Numbered from the stretch's first letter, positions 36,839-46,008 are shown. The stretch is DNA of 64,000 nucleotides from Crocinitomicaceae bacterium (GCA_017983465.1 JAGOBK010000006.1:95461-159460); one strand, 5' to 3'. Numbers and translations: made by a program. The notes: generated by a model not told the origin, from the sequence alone.

Positions 36839-37609
36839 TTATTTCGCTTTGAACGAAGAAATTGCATTTCTGGTGAATTCACTCAATACAAGTCGTCCGC
36901 TAATTGAGGCACGATCCATTAATAGTTGATCCCAATGTTCGGTCCCTTGCCAAAAAACCTGTTTTAATTCCGACATTGCCTCTGGGTTTGATTTTAACAA
37001 TTGAGCAATCAATCGGTCAATTTCTGAATCCATCGACTCTGCATCATTGAAAATGTCGGTATATAATCCTTTTTCTTTTGCCCACTCCGCAGAACGCCAT
37101 TCTGTTGCATTGATGGCTAATTCGCTCATCGCTGCTAATCCGATTTTGCGTTCAACTGCTGGACCAACAACGAATGGTCCAATGCCAACGGCAAGTTCAG
37201 ATAATTTGACTTCAGCACGCGATGTTGCAAAACAGTAATCAACAGAGGAGGCGATTCCCACGCCACCACCAACTGCCTTTCCTTGCACTCTTCCAACGAT
37301 AAATTTCGGACAAGTTCGACAGGCGTTGATTACACGTGCAAATCCGGAAAAGAATTCGTGTCCTGTTTCGAGGTCCTCTATGGAAATCAGCTCATCAAAA
37401 CTGGCTCCAGCGCAAAAGGCACGGTCACCGTCTGACTTTAACAAAATCAAGCGAACGGAAGAGTCCTTTCCTAGTTCAGTTATTGTTTGAGCTAACTTTC
37501 TTAAGATCTTTCCAGGTAAAGAATTACTCATTGGATGACCAAAAGTGATCGTCCCTAATCCATTTTCGCTTACTTCAACGTCTACAAATCCTTGTTCTCT
37601 TGCGTCCAT
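36839..37609 (-). CDS. Enoyl-CoA hydratase/isomerase-family protein
   Basis: A 256-residue crotonase-fold protein. The oxyanion-hole segments are AFCAGASFDELISIED and GRVQGKAVGGGVGIASSVDY. Compared with classical enoyl-CoA hydratase, the position of the first catalytic glutamate (GGGCELA) holds glycine (GGGVGIA), while the second is kept in VKLSELAVGIGP. That suggests an isomerase or other crotonase reaction rather than simple hydration. It is three bases downstream of the coiled-coil protein gene. Confidence 0.82.
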   Translation of the reverse strand: MDAREQGFVDVEVSENGLGTITFGHPMSNSLPGKILRKLAQTITELGKDSSVRLILLKSDGDRAFCAGASFDELISIEDLETGHEFFSGFARVINACRTCPKFIVGRVQGKAVGGGVGIASSVDYCFATSRAEVKLSELAVGIGPFVVGPAVERKIGLAAMSELAINATEWRSAEWAKEKGLYTDIFNDAESMDSEIDRLIAQLLKSNPEAMSELKQVFWQGTEHWDQLLMDRASISGRLVLSEFTRNAISSFKAK

Positions 37610-37612
37610 ATA

Positions 37613-38572
37613 TTACTTTAATGAAAAACTATCTGTCCCGATTAAATTACCATCACAAAAAATGCTCACTTTATAGGCTCCTTTTTGTAATCCTTCGCCT
37701 TTAACGGTGTAATAAATGGTTAAATCAATAGCTTCGTTTTGATAGTCAATTTCTTTTCTTTCTGAGTATGCAACGCTCCCATTTTCCGTTTCAAGAATGT
37801 AGTTTGCTTTTGTTTGCAACGTTTGTCCATCTGGAGCAATCACTTGCATGTAAACGACTTTCTTTCCTGCGTTCGTTAATATGTTTTCTGAAATAGTAAA
37901 GCTGCTGCGGATTTGAACTGCGTTTTTCGCTTTGTCAGTCGCTTCTGGCATGTTGTTCAATTTCAATCGTAATGCAGTTGATTGAATGTTATAGGCTTGT
38001 AACTTACTGCCTTTTTTTACTTGTTGTTGACTCGTTTCAGCGGCTTTTCTATATTCATCTCGTTCGCTTGAAGTAGTACTAAGCTTTGCAGAAGTCTCTA
38101 CTAATTCAGTTCCGATTTTGATGTTTAAGGTATTCAATGAATCGATTGTACGAACATAACTGCGCATGATTCCTCTTAAAGTTTCATTTTCTTTGCGCAC
38201 CTTCATCAATTCACGGTAGCTCAATTTTCCACTTTCTACTTTTTTCAAAAGGTCATTTATACGATCCTTCTGCTTATTTAAACTATCTGCTTTGGTCGCA
38301 TCCATTTCAATTAACTTGTCATAGTTATCAAGCATATTTCGGAAATCCTTTTTCAAGTCTTTCGAAAGATCTCCAACGTTGACGTATCCACCAAGCATTT
38401 CTTCCATGCTCGCCATGTCATTCGTTAATTGTGCATTTTCATTTCGACATTCGTTCAATTTGGAGCGTTGAGATGACCATGCGTACGCCAATGATGCAAT
38501 ACCAATTAATAAAATAAAAATAAATCCAAGGTATAAACCGTTTGAATTCTTCGGTGTTTGTTGCTCTTCCAT
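37613..38572 (-). CDS. Membrane-anchored coiled-coil hypothetical protein
   Basis: A 319-residue protein with one N-terminal membrane helix (about 12-33, LYLGFIFILLIGIASLAYAW) and a long heptad-rich region (about 35-190, with many K/E/N/L residues). It ends in a beta-rich C-terminal domain (SFTISENILTNAGKKVVYMQ onward). A six-codon longer frame exists, but the ATG at 38572 is used because the membrane helix follows it directly. Topology suggests a periplasmic scaffold or sensor; no family recognised. Confidence 0.65.
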   Translation of the reverse strand: MEEQQTPKNSNGLYLGFIFILLIGIASLAYAWSSQRSKLNECRNENAQLTNDMASMEEMLGGYVNVGDLSKDLKKDFRNMLDNYDKLIEMDATKADSLNKQKDRINDLLKKVESGKLSYRELMKVRKENETLRGIMRSYVRTIDSLNTLNIKIGTELVETSAKLSTTSSERDEYRKAAETSQQQVKKGSKLQAYNIQSTALRLKLNNMPEATDKAKNAVQIRSSFTISENILTNAGKKVVYMQVIAPDGQTLQTKANYILETENGSVAYSERKEIDYQNEAIDLTIYYTVKGEGLQKGAYKVSIFCDGNLIGTDSFSLK

Positions 38573-38611
38573 GTTAGAAATTTTAATCAAAATTACGATA
38601 AATCTTCTTTC

Positions 38612-40045
38612 TTAAGATATGTTTTTCTGTTGAATACTTACATACTTTTGAAATCGTGAGATGCTATCTGGACCTACTGCGGTGAATCTAGAATCGCTGC
38701 TCGCTGGAAAAGGTCCACCATGATGCATAGTTTCGCTTACCCGGACACCTGTTGGAACATCATTTAGTATGATTCTACCTGCTTTTTGAGTAAGGATTTC
38801 GATGCAATCCGTCACTAAATCCGTGTGTGTTTCGTAAAAAATACTACCTGTTAACTGACCGGATAAAGCTTCGAGTCCGATTTGTAGTTCTTCTTTACTG
38901 TTGTAGGTAACCAATAGACTGAATGGACCAAAAACTTCCTCTTTCAAACGTTTGTTTTTAAGTAGGGTAGGTACATCCGTTTCTGCAAGAGCCCATCGAC
39001 CCTCGATTCCATTTTGAGTGAGGGAAGAATTTGAGGATTTCACATTAGAAATGGAGGCAATTTCTTTCTTGCCGTTTTCAAAATTGAGGTGAATATTTGG
39101 ATGTAACATCGGAACAGCTTTGGTCTCAGCGACAAATTCCTTCAGTGCCCTCGTGAAGTTTTCTCCGGATGGTCCATTTGGAATAAATATCAATCCTGGT
39201 TTTGTGCAAAATTGACCTGCATCGGTGCAAATGGAATTAGCTAATTTTTCTGCTACAATCTTTTGTTGTTCGAGTGATAGATCTTGGTCAATTACCACGG
39301 GATTAACACTGCCCATTTCTGCAAAAACGGGAATGGGAGTATCTCTCGAATAGGCCAAATCCATGAGTGCTTTTCCTCCTTTAAAACTGCCGGTAAATCC
39401 AATGGCTTGTATGCGTTCGTCGAGACAAAGTCTTTGAGCAAGTTGAAATCCATCATCTAGCACGTGGGTAAAGATTCCTTCGGGAAGATTGACTTTTTTT
39501 CTCGCTTCTTCGATGCATTCGGCAACTTGGATACTTGTTCCTGCGTGCATGGCATGTGCTTTGACAAATACACAACATCCAGCAGCGAAGGCAGCGATCG
39601 TGTCCCCTCCCGCAGTGGAGTAAGCTAAAGGAAAGTTACTGGAACCTAAAACGAGTACAGGTCCAATGGGAAGTGTCAGTTTTTGAAGGCGAATGAAATC
39701 GTTTGAAAAATCTTCTACTTTCTCGAAAACATACTGATTACGAAGATACCTTTCAAATAATTGAATGGTCGCCAATGTTCTGTTCCATTCTGTTTCAAAA
39801 CGTATGTTTGAAAGTCCACTTTCTTTCAGATAAAAGGCTTTAATCTGCTCTTTACGCTGTTCCATTGAGCTGTGAATAGCTTGTAGAAATTCAGCGCGTG
39901 AAGATGCTGAAAGTTTACTGTAGATGGACTGTGCCGAAGAAAGTGTATTCAATTTCTCGGTGAGATCTATTTCGGATGTTGGAAAATATTCCTCGCTGTT
40001 CCAGGTATTCTGGGACGGATTAAAGGTTCGAAAACCTGCTGACAT
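38612..40045 (-). CDS. Aldehyde dehydrogenase, 2,5-dioxovalerate (alpha-ketoglutaric semialdehyde) type
   Basis: A 477-residue NAD(P)-dependent aldehyde dehydrogenase. The nucleophile is in DAGQFCTKPGL, the glutamate in FAEMGSVNPVVI, and the coenzyme loop in GFTGSFKGGKALM. FAEMGS and GQFCTKPG, together with the short C-terminus HHGGPFPASSD, match the alpha-ketoglutaric semialdehyde dehydrogenase group rather than betaine- or succinate-type enzymes. Such enzymes act in hydroxyproline or sugar-acid breakdown; no such pathway genes are adjacent. Confidence 0.85.
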   Translation of the reverse strand: MSAGFRTFNPSQNTWNSEEYFPTSEIDLTEKLNTLSSAQSIYSKLSASSRAEFLQAIHSSMEQRKEQIKAFYLKESGLSNIRFETEWNRTLATIQLFERYLRNQYVFEKVEDFSNDFIRLQKLTLPIGPVLVLGSSNFPLAYSTAGGDTIAAFAAGCCVFVKAHAMHAGTSIQVAECIEEARKKVNLPEGIFTHVLDDGFQLAQRLCLDERIQAIGFTGSFKGGKALMDLAYSRDTPIPVFAEMGSVNPVVIDQDLSLEQQKIVAEKLANSICTDAGQFCTKPGLIFIPNGPSGENFTRALKEFVAETKAVPMLHPNIHLNFENGKKEIASISNVKSSNSSLTQNGIEGRWALAETDVPTLLKNKRLKEEVFGPFSLLVTYNSKEELQIGLEALSGQLTGSIFYETHTDLVTDCIEILTQKAGRIILNDVPTGVRVSETMHHGGPFPASSDSRFTAVGPDSISRFQKYVSIQQKNIS

Positions 40046-40046
40046 G

Positions 40047-40298
40047 TTACGCTTCAGTAACCGTAAAGTGGAAGCTTTCCATGATTTGGTTTGCCAACAT
40101 TTTCTGACAAGCCAAGGTTACTTTTTCTTCTGCTGCTGCTTTTGAATCAGCTTCAACAAATAAGCGAATGTGTTTTCCGATGCGCACACCTTCAATTTCG
40201 GATAATCCGATATTTTTCATAGAATGAGAGACTGCTTTTCCTTGTGGGTCAAGAAGTGCGTCTAGTGGCATTACATCAATTTCAGCTTTGAATTTCAT
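40047..40298 (-). CDS. purS: Phosphoribosylformylglycinamidine synthase subunit PurS
   Basis: An 83-residue PurS, the small dimeric subunit that holds PurL and PurQ together during FGAM synthesis. The sequence MKFKAEIDVMPLDALLDPQG and the segment SEIEGVRIGKHIRLFVE match the family. The ATG at 40298 is preferred over the in-frame codon eight residues upstream; it still overlaps the pssA gene by 17 bases, so the two are coupled. purQ and purL are not next to it. Confidence 0.92.
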   Translation of the reverse strand: MKFKAEIDVMPLDALLDPQGKAVSHSMKNIGLSEIEGVRIGKHIRLFVEADSKAAAEEKVTLACQKMLANQIMESFHFTVTEA

Positions 40299-41130
40299 GT
40301 TTTTTTCTTTGATTGTGTTCAATGATAGATAAAATCAGGTACAAAATTACAATTATTGGTATCGACCAAACAAAGAAAAGTGGAATACTTATCAACGAAA
40401 TGATAACAAGAAGATAGCGATAGGTGTTTTCGCGCCATCCCCAAGACTTAAATTTCAAGGCGATAAGTGGCAGAGGTGCGATCATTAACATCGAAAACAA
40501 CACAGAAATCACTGCAAGTGTATAGCAATCGAAAAGTCCATAGATGAAGTCACTTTGATGTCCCCAGTTTTCTTTTTGATACCAAAAGTAGAGTGGGAAA
40601 AACAAGAAGAAAAAGGTGCTTAATGGTGTAGGGACTCCAATAAATTTGTCGCTTTGGTTAGTATCTATGTTAAATTTTGCCAATCGAAACATGGAGAAAA
40701 AAGGAATAATCAATGCTGTAAATGGCAGGAATTTAATGGATGCGTTAAAGGAATTGTTGACATCATAAGAAAGGGAAGCGAACCAAGCCATGATTTGATT
40801 GAAAACGAAGTACTTCTGTGTATCGGCAACTGAATTTGTCAATTTCAAGTCAATCAATGCGCTATAATCAACTCCAAGAATAATCATCACCATCATGAAA
40901 ATTCCAGGAGCTACACCAAAGGAAACAACGTCTGCAAGTGAATCAAGTTGTTTCCCAAGTTCTCCGCTTGTTTTGGTTAGTCTTGCGACAAATCCATCTG
41001 CAAAATCTGCCACTACCGAAAAGAGTAAAAATAGTGCTGCTAAATCTAATCTTCCACTCAGTGTGAAAATAATTGAGATGATTCCGCAGCATAAATTCGT
41101 AGCAGTTAGTAAATTCGCAAGTCCAAACAT
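40282..41130 (-). CDS. pssA: CDP-diacylglycerol--serine O-phosphatidyltransferase
   Basis: A 282-residue integral membrane enzyme making phosphatidylserine, the precursor of phosphatidylethanolamine. The CDP-alcohol phosphotransferase motif D-G-x2-A-R-x8-G-x3-D-x3-D is complete (Asp45, Arg50, Gly59, Asp63, Asp67). About eight hydrophobic segments follow. It overlaps purS at its 3' end. The opposite-strand PorV-like gene diverges from it across 107 bases. Confidence 0.93.
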   Translation of the reverse strand: MFGLANLLTATNLCCGIISIIFTLSGRLDLAALFLLFSVVADFADGFVARLTKTSGELGKQLDSLADVVSFGVAPGIFMMVMIILGVDYSALIDLKLTNSVADTQKYFVFNQIMAWFASLSYDVNNSFNASIKFLPFTALIIPFFSMFRLAKFNIDTNQSDKFIGVPTPLSTFFFLFFPLYFWYQKENWGHQSDFIYGLFDCYTLAVISVLFSMLMIAPLPLIALKFKSWGWRENTYRYLLVIISLISIPLFFVWSIPIIVILYLILSIIEHNQRKKHEIQS

Positions 41131-41237
41131 GATTTATATTTAGGGTAAATTTAGAATAAATCTGAAATTTGTTCTGAAATTATTGCTTGATTTGTATGAA
41201 TCACACAATTTTTAATGAAAAAACAAGTTATTGTCAC

Positions 41238-42326
41238 ATGAATAAATACCGTTTTAGCATTCTATTGTGCTGTTTTCTTTCTTCATTCGTTTGGTCACAG
41301 GGAGATTTAGCACCCAAATATTCCAATGAGTTTTTATCCCTCGGTGTTGGCGCTGATGCATTTTCCATGGGGAATGCAGTGGTAGCAAGCACGGAAGGTG
41401 TGAATGCGAGTTATTGGAATCCCGCTGGACTCGTTCAACAGTCGGCAAAAATGGAAGCAAGTTTAATGCACTCCGAATATTTTGCCGGAATAGCGAAATA
41501 TGACCACGCTGCCTATAGTTTTAAATTAGATGAAGACCATGTAATTGGATTCTCTTTTATTCGTTTCGGCGTAGATGATATTCCCAACACAACTCAATTG
41601 ATTGATAACAACGGGGTGATTAACTATGATAATGTCCAACTATTTACAGCTGCAGATTATGCGTTTATCGGTTCTTATGCCAAACGCATGAAGATTAAAG
41701 GAATGAGTATCGGCGGAAATGCGAAAGTGATTTACAGAAATATTGGTGATTTTGCTCATTCTTGGGGCTTCGGTTTGGATGCTGGTTGGCAGTATCAATT
41801 ACCGAAACATTGGAAGTTCGGTGTGATGGCTCGCGATGTGACGTCTACGTTTAACGCTTGGGTTTTTGACTTGAGTCCAGAAATGCAAAGTGTTTTTCAA
41901 GCAACGCAAAATGAATTGCCAAAAAACGGGGTAGAATTAACCTTGCCTCGTTTAATCTTCGCCGCATCAGGCAATGTGAACCTAGGAAAAAAAGGGTTAA
42001 GCTTAGCTACGGAGATCGATGTAGACATGACAACAGATGGGAAAAGAAATGTTTTGTTCAAATCCAATTTCGCCTCATTCGATCCGCACATGGGGATTTG
42101 TTTGAATTATAAAAATTTAGTGAAAGTTAGAGGTGGAGTTTCAAATATCCAACAATTCACCAATTTTGATCAATCGACCTATTGGGGTGTTCAACCAAAT
42201 TTAGGAATTGGTGTAAAGTTAAAAAACATGCAATTGGATTATGCTTTTACGCGATTGGGCGATGTAAAGACAAGCTATTACACACATGTTTTTGCTCTTC
42301 GTTTTCAGTTTGGTAAATCCAATTAG
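41238..42326 (+). CDS. PorV/PorQ-family outer-membrane protein (T9SS-associated)
   Basis: A 362-residue protein with a signal peptide (about 1-21) and a barrel beginning LAPKYSNEFLSLGVGADAFS, then MGNAVVASTEGVNASYWNPA. That N-terminal hallmark (G-ADA-aMG-A-vA-...-YWNPAGL) is typical of PorV/PorQ/UPF0164 proteins. PorV shuttles cargo in type IX secretion; this is PorV or a paralogue. The ATG at 41238 follows 17 open but non-conserved codons. Its TAG overlaps the stop of the convergent SpoIIE phosphatase gene in a shared TTAG. Confidence 0.8.
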   Translation: MNKYRFSILLCCFLSSFVWSQGDLAPKYSNEFLSLGVGADAFSMGNAVVASTEGVNASYWNPAGLVQQSAKMEASLMHSEYFAGIAKYDHAAYSFKLDEDHVIGFSFIRFGVDDIPNTTQLIDNNGVINYDNVQLFTAADYAFIGSYAKRMKIKGMSIGGNAKVIYRNIGDFAHSWGFGLDAGWQYQLPKHWKFGVMARDVTSTFNAWVFDLSPEMQSVFQATQNELPKNGVELTLPRLIFAASGNVNLGKKGLSLATEIDVDMTTDGKRNVLFKSNFASFDPHMGICLNYKNLVKVRGGVSNIQQFTNFDQSTYWGVQPNLGIGVKLKNMQLDYAFTRLGDVKTSYYTHVFALRFQFGKSN

Positions 42327-43546
42327 AAAAACTTACAGCTAAAAATAGCCGTGTCGTCTACGTAGTTCAAAGGACCTTTCCAATCTTCAAGCTTTGAAAA
42401 AATGATATTGTTCATATCCTCCATTTTCAAGGGGGAATAAGCTTGAACATTTTTAATTAATCGTTCCACGCTAAATTGTTCACCACTTTCGTTTTCTAAT
42501 TCAACGACACCATCAGTGAATAAAACGAAGGTTGTATTTGGATTCAAAACAAGTTTCCCCACCTTGATACTTGGAAGTTCATCCAACATACCTAGTCCAA
42601 TACAACCATCTTTTAACATCGTCACTTTTCTTCCGTTCAATAGAATGGGATGATTGTGTCCCGCATTGACATAAGTCATCTTGCGTGTGTAGGCGTTGTA
42701 ATGAGCAAGGAAAAAGGTGATGAATTTCTCTCCTTTTGCACTTTTCATGACGAGTTTATTCAACTCTTCCATCAAAAACGACATCTCAAATCGCTGGTAC
42801 TTGAAAAGCGTTCGAATAGTCGCTTGGAAATTTGCCATCAACATGGCCGCACTGATTCCTTTTCCGCTCACATCGCCGATACAAATAATGTATTCTTCGT
42901 CGCCTAGCGGTATAAAGTCGTAGTAGTCACCTCCAATGGCATGACGTGGAATGTATCTTCCCGAAAGGTCCATTTTTCGATTGGAAGGCAGTTCGGATGG
43001 AAAAAGCATTTTCTGCATCTCAGAAGCAACTTCTAGCTCCTTGGAAATACGCTCCTTGATGATGTGTTGTTTCACCAAGCGGTTGTTTTCGACCGCAACG
43101 GAAATTATGTTAGCTAATGTTTGCGCAAAGGAAAAATGCGCTGGTTCAAGAAGTTCAGTTTTTCCAACAGTGGAAATCATAAGGTAGGCAAGTGGCTTTC
43201 CTTGATGACTAACAGGAATGACTGCTTGAAAGTCGCTCAGTAAATTCGAATTGGATGACTCTACAAGAGTAATTTCTTTGAATCGGTATAGTTCTGTATG
43301 GATTAAGTCTAGGTCTACGCGTCCTTTGTATCCAACTTTTACAGGACAATGCCATTCTTCTTCCTTGATGAATAGCACAAAACGACTAAAACTTAATTGT
43401 TCCTTCAGTATAAAGGAGAATATTTTGAATAAAGATTCAACAGGAAGATTGGAATTAATCGCATTCGTGATTTCGAGCAAAGAGTGAAGACGATTATCTT
43501 TCATCTCTAATTGCGACAGTAGTTCATTTCCGCTGGTGAATCTCAT
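42323..43546 (-). CDS. GAF-SpoIIE (PP2C-type) serine phosphatase
   Basis: A 407-residue regulator: an N-terminal sensor-like region (about 15-165, GAF-like), a short coiled linker (ERISKELEVASEMQKMLFPS), and a SpoIIE phosphatase domain (about 200-407). The metal-binding aspartates are in GGDYYDFI, CIGDVSGKGISAAM and LFTDGVVE. Such RsbU-type phosphatases dephosphorylate anti-sigma antagonists in partner-switching systems. No cognate anti-sigma factor is adjacent, so its partner is unknown. Confidence 0.88.
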   Translation of the reverse strand: MRFTSGNELLSQLEMKDNRLHSLLEITNAINSNLPVESLFKIFSFILKEQLSFSRFVLFIKEEEWHCPVKVGYKGRVDLDLIHTELYRFKEITLVESSNSNLLSDFQAVIPVSHQGKPLAYLMISTVGKTELLEPAHFSFAQTLANIISVAVENNRLVKQHIIKERISKELEVASEMQKMLFPSELPSNRKMDLSGRYIPRHAIGGDYYDFIPLGDEEYIICIGDVSGKGISAAMLMANFQATIRTLFKYQRFEMSFLMEELNKLVMKSAKGEKFITFFLAHYNAYTRKMTYVNAGHNHPILLNGRKVTMLKDGCIGLGMLDELPSIKVGKLVLNPNTTFVLFTDGVVELENESGEQFSVERLIKNVQAYSPLKMEDMNNIIFSKLEDWKGPLNYVDDTAIFSCKFF

Positions 43547-43548
43547 CG

Positions 43549-44448
43549 CTATATGTTGGCTTGATTTCGCAAATAAGCGAGTTCTTTAAATTTATTCTTG
43601 GCAGGTCCAGCTGGTGTTCCGAAAAATTCAGCCCCTTCTGGAACGTCTTTTGTTACGCCTGACTGGCCTAAAATCGTTGCATTGCTGCCGACTTTAACAC
43701 CGCTGGCCATTCCAACTTGCCCCCAAATTGTTGCGTTGTTTTCAATTTCAACGCATCCTGAAATTCCACATCCGGCCGCGATGAGTACATTAGATCCGAT
43801 TTGGGTGTCGTGTCCAACATGTACTTGATTATCGATTTTCGTTCCATGACCGATTCGCGTTATTCCTGAAACACCGCGATCAATCGTGCATAGTGCGCCA
43901 ATCTCTACGTTGGATTCAATGTGTACGGCTCCACAAGAGATCAAGCGATCATAGTTACTTTCTTTTTTCTTGTAGTAAAATGCATCAAAGCCAATGACAC
44001 TATTTGGTCCAATAACAACGTGATCTTCGATGCGCGTGTTGTCAGCAATGTATGCACCTGGATAAAGAATGCACTGCGCACCAATGTGAACATTTTTCCC
44101 AAGAAAAACATTGGGATAGATGACAGCAGACGGATGAACGACAGCCTCTCGGGAATCGATTTGGGCACTAAAATGTACGATAAGAAAATTAAAGGCATCG
44201 AAAGGGTGGGGGTGAATTAACAATGATTTCCCTGTCGGACAAGGAACATCTTGATCAATTAGTACCACGCTTGCAGATGATTCGAGAGCTTTCTGATAAT
44301 ATTTTGGATGATCGACGAACACGATGTCTCCTACCTCTACCATGTGAATCTCGTTGATTCCGGTAACGATTTGAGCCAAATTACCTGTAACTTTGCAGTC
44401 GAGCAAAGATGCGAGGGCGTTAATATCTTGTGGTTTTGTAAATTTCAT
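43549..44448 (-). CDS. lpxD: LpxD-family UDP-3-O-acyl-glucosamine N-acyltransferase
   Basis: A 299-residue left-handed beta-helix acyltransferase. The N-terminal uridine-binding-type domain (about 1-100) is followed by hexapeptide repeats (VHPSAVIYPNVFLGKNVHIG onward) and the catalytic-type histidine segment DNQVHVGHDTQIG. LpxD adds the N-linked acyl chain in lipid A synthesis. Bacteroidota often carry more than one LpxD-like gene, so this may be the paralogue rather than the main enzyme. It is two bases from the SpoIIE phosphatase gene on the same strand. Confidence 0.83.
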   Translation of the reverse strand: MKFTKPQDINALASLLDCKVTGNLAQIVTGINEIHMVEVGDIVFVDHPKYYQKALESSASVVLIDQDVPCPTGKSLLIHPHPFDAFNFLIVHFSAQIDSREAVVHPSAVIYPNVFLGKNVHIGAQCILYPGAYIADNTRIEDHVVIGPNSVIGFDAFYYKKKESNYDRLISCGAVHIESNVEIGALCTIDRGVSGITRIGHGTKIDNQVHVGHDTQIGSNVLIAAGCGISGCVEIENNATIWGQVGMASGVKVGSNATILGQSGVTKDVPEGAEFFGTPAGPAKNKFKELAYLRNQANI

Positions 44449-44565
44449 CCAATTATTCTGGACAAATGTACATGCTGAAAGACAAGTGAAATCGGTGATT
44501 TTGAGTATTTATCCCCTGCGAATTGTTCAAATGATAGAAAAAAGAAAGGATTTTTGTGTTTTTTC

Positions 44566-44595
44566 TTGTTTATCAAAAAGAAATAGCTAAATTTG
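44566..44595 (+). promoter_or_regulatory. Promoter of rpmE2
   Basis: TTG (44566-44568) and TAAATTTG (44588-44595) with 19 bases between fit the Bacteroidota consensus. It lies about 30 bases before the rpmE2 ATG. Confidence 0.55.
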
Positions 44596-44626
44596 CAATC
44601 CATTTTCGAATAAGAAACTCAGTCAA

Positions 44627-44881
44627 ATGAAAAAAGATATACACCCAGAAGATTACAGACTTGTTGTATTTAAAGACATGTCGAATGAATATATGTTTTT
44701 GTGCCCATCATGTGCCACAACTAAAGAAACCATTCAGTGGGAAGATGGAAACGAGTATCCGTTGTTTAAATTGGATATCTCTCACAAATCTCACCCGTTC
44801 TTCACTGGTATTGCACAATTCGTGGATACTGCAGGTCGTATCGACAAATTCAAAAACCGTTACGGACGTCACCTTAAATAA
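44627..44881 (+). CDS. rpmE2: 50S ribosomal protein L31 type B
   Basis: An 84-residue L31 with the family start MKKDIHPEDYRLVVFKDMSN and the C-terminal AQFVDTAGRIDKFKNRYGRH. It is longer than type A and lacks the full zinc-binding set, so it is type B, but it does retain a CPSC pair at residues 26-29 where many relatives have none. Promoter and terminator are both visible, so it is a single-gene unit. Confidence 0.95.
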   Translation: MKKDIHPEDYRLVVFKDMSNEYMFLCPSCATTKETIQWEDGNEYPLFKLDISHKSHPFFTGIAQFVDTAGRIDKFKNRYGRHLK

Positions 44882-44902
44882 TAGGTCGACACAACATACT
44901 TT

Positions 44903-44930
44903 AAAGCCATCATTCGTGATGGCTTTTTTT
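44903..44930 (+). terminator. Intrinsic terminator of rpmE2
   Basis: AAAGCCATCA/TGATGGCTTT stem with loop TTCG, followed by a T-run. Confidence 0.93.
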
Positions 44931-44954
44931 ATGCTTGTTCCTTTCGTGAGGTAG

Positions 44955-45920
44955 TTATACAGCGCTGAATTTAGCGGTGGCTCTTTTCAAACGATCGTTC
45001 ATCGTTTTTCCAAGTCCATCACTTGGGAACGCTTCAATGTAAATACGTTGAAAACCTTTTTGGTCCATGTCGTGAAGCGCGGCGTATAAGTTCTTTGCTG
45101 CTTCGTTCATGTCGCCATCTTCACTCAAATAAAAATGCTGTCTGGATTTCTCCAAATGTTTTTTCTTGGAGAAAAGAATGAATCCGTCCGAATCTGTGTA
45201 TGCGTTTTGTCCAGCTTCCATGAAGTACAAGGGAGTTTCCGTTGCGTAATGGTATTTGACCATCCCACTGGTTCGAACACCATGATGTAGTTCATTTTTT
45301 ACTTCCGGGATATATCCTAAGGATTCAGTCAGTGCCTCTAACGGTATTCCTCCTAAGCGATAAACGATGACTTTTCCGTCGGCTAGTCCAACAATGGTTG
45401 ACTCGAGTCCAGTCTGACATGCACCGCCGTCCAAAATGTATGGAATGCGCTCGTTTAATTGATGCTGCACGTGTTCCGCAGTTGTTGGACTAATTCCACC
45501 ATAGCGATTTGCACTAGGAGCGGCAATTGGAAAATCGATGGAGCGCAATAAAGTGAGTGTCATCTCATGTTCGGGCACACGTACAGCAACCGTTTCTTGT
45601 CCGGCAGTAATAAGTGAGGGAACCAATGAACTTTTTGGTAAAATAAAGGTGATTGGACCTGGACTAAAACGCTTAGCCAGTTTCAATAATGTTTCTGGAA
45701 AATCAGCGACATAGGGATAAATAGATTCGATGCTGGCAAAATGTAATATCAAGGGATTAGAAGTTGGTCGTCCCTTGGCTTCAAAAATCTTTAGAACGGC
45801 ATCTTCGTTTGTTGCGTCAGCAGCCAATCCATATACTGTTTCGGTGGGGATGGCAACTGTTTCCCCTTCTTTTAAAAAGGAAATGGCACGTTCAATATCT
45901 TGTCCAATCGCTGTGTTCAC
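44955..45920 (-). CDS. Threonylcarbamoyl-AMP synthase (Sua5/TsaC long form)
   Basis: Makes threonylcarbamoyl-AMP for the t6A37 modification of tRNAs reading ANN codons. The YrdC domain (about 5-190: GETVAIPTETVYGLAADATN, PSANRYGGISPTT) is followed by a Sua5-type C-terminal domain, giving about 321 residues. Start choice: GTG at 45920 (VNTAIGQDIERAI) is best because an upstream extension runs over the divergent regulator gene. A TACCTTTG element (minus strand, 45925-45932) is five bases upstream, pointing to a nearly leaderless mRNA. Confidence 0.9.
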   Translation of the reverse strand: MNTAIGQDIERAISFLKEGETVAIPTETVYGLAADATNEDAVLKIFEAKGRPTSNPLILHFASIESIYPYVADFPETLLKLAKRFSPGPITFILPKSSLVPSLITAGQETVAVRVPEHEMTLTLLRSIDFPIAAPSANRYGGISPTTAEHVQHQLNERIPYILDGGACQTGLESTIVGLADGKVIVYRLGGIPLEALTESLGYIPEVKNELHHGVRTSGMVKYHYATETPLYFMEAGQNAYTDSDGFILFSKKKHLEKSRQHFYLSEDGDMNEAAKNLYAALHDMDQKGFQRIYIEAFPSDGLGKTMNDRLKRATAKFSAV

Positions 45921-46008
45921 TAAGCAAAGGTAGCTTCTTCCAATGAACTTGTGAATACCTTGTTGAAAATACACGTGGATTTTTACGAATTGTTTTTAAA
46001 AACTCACG

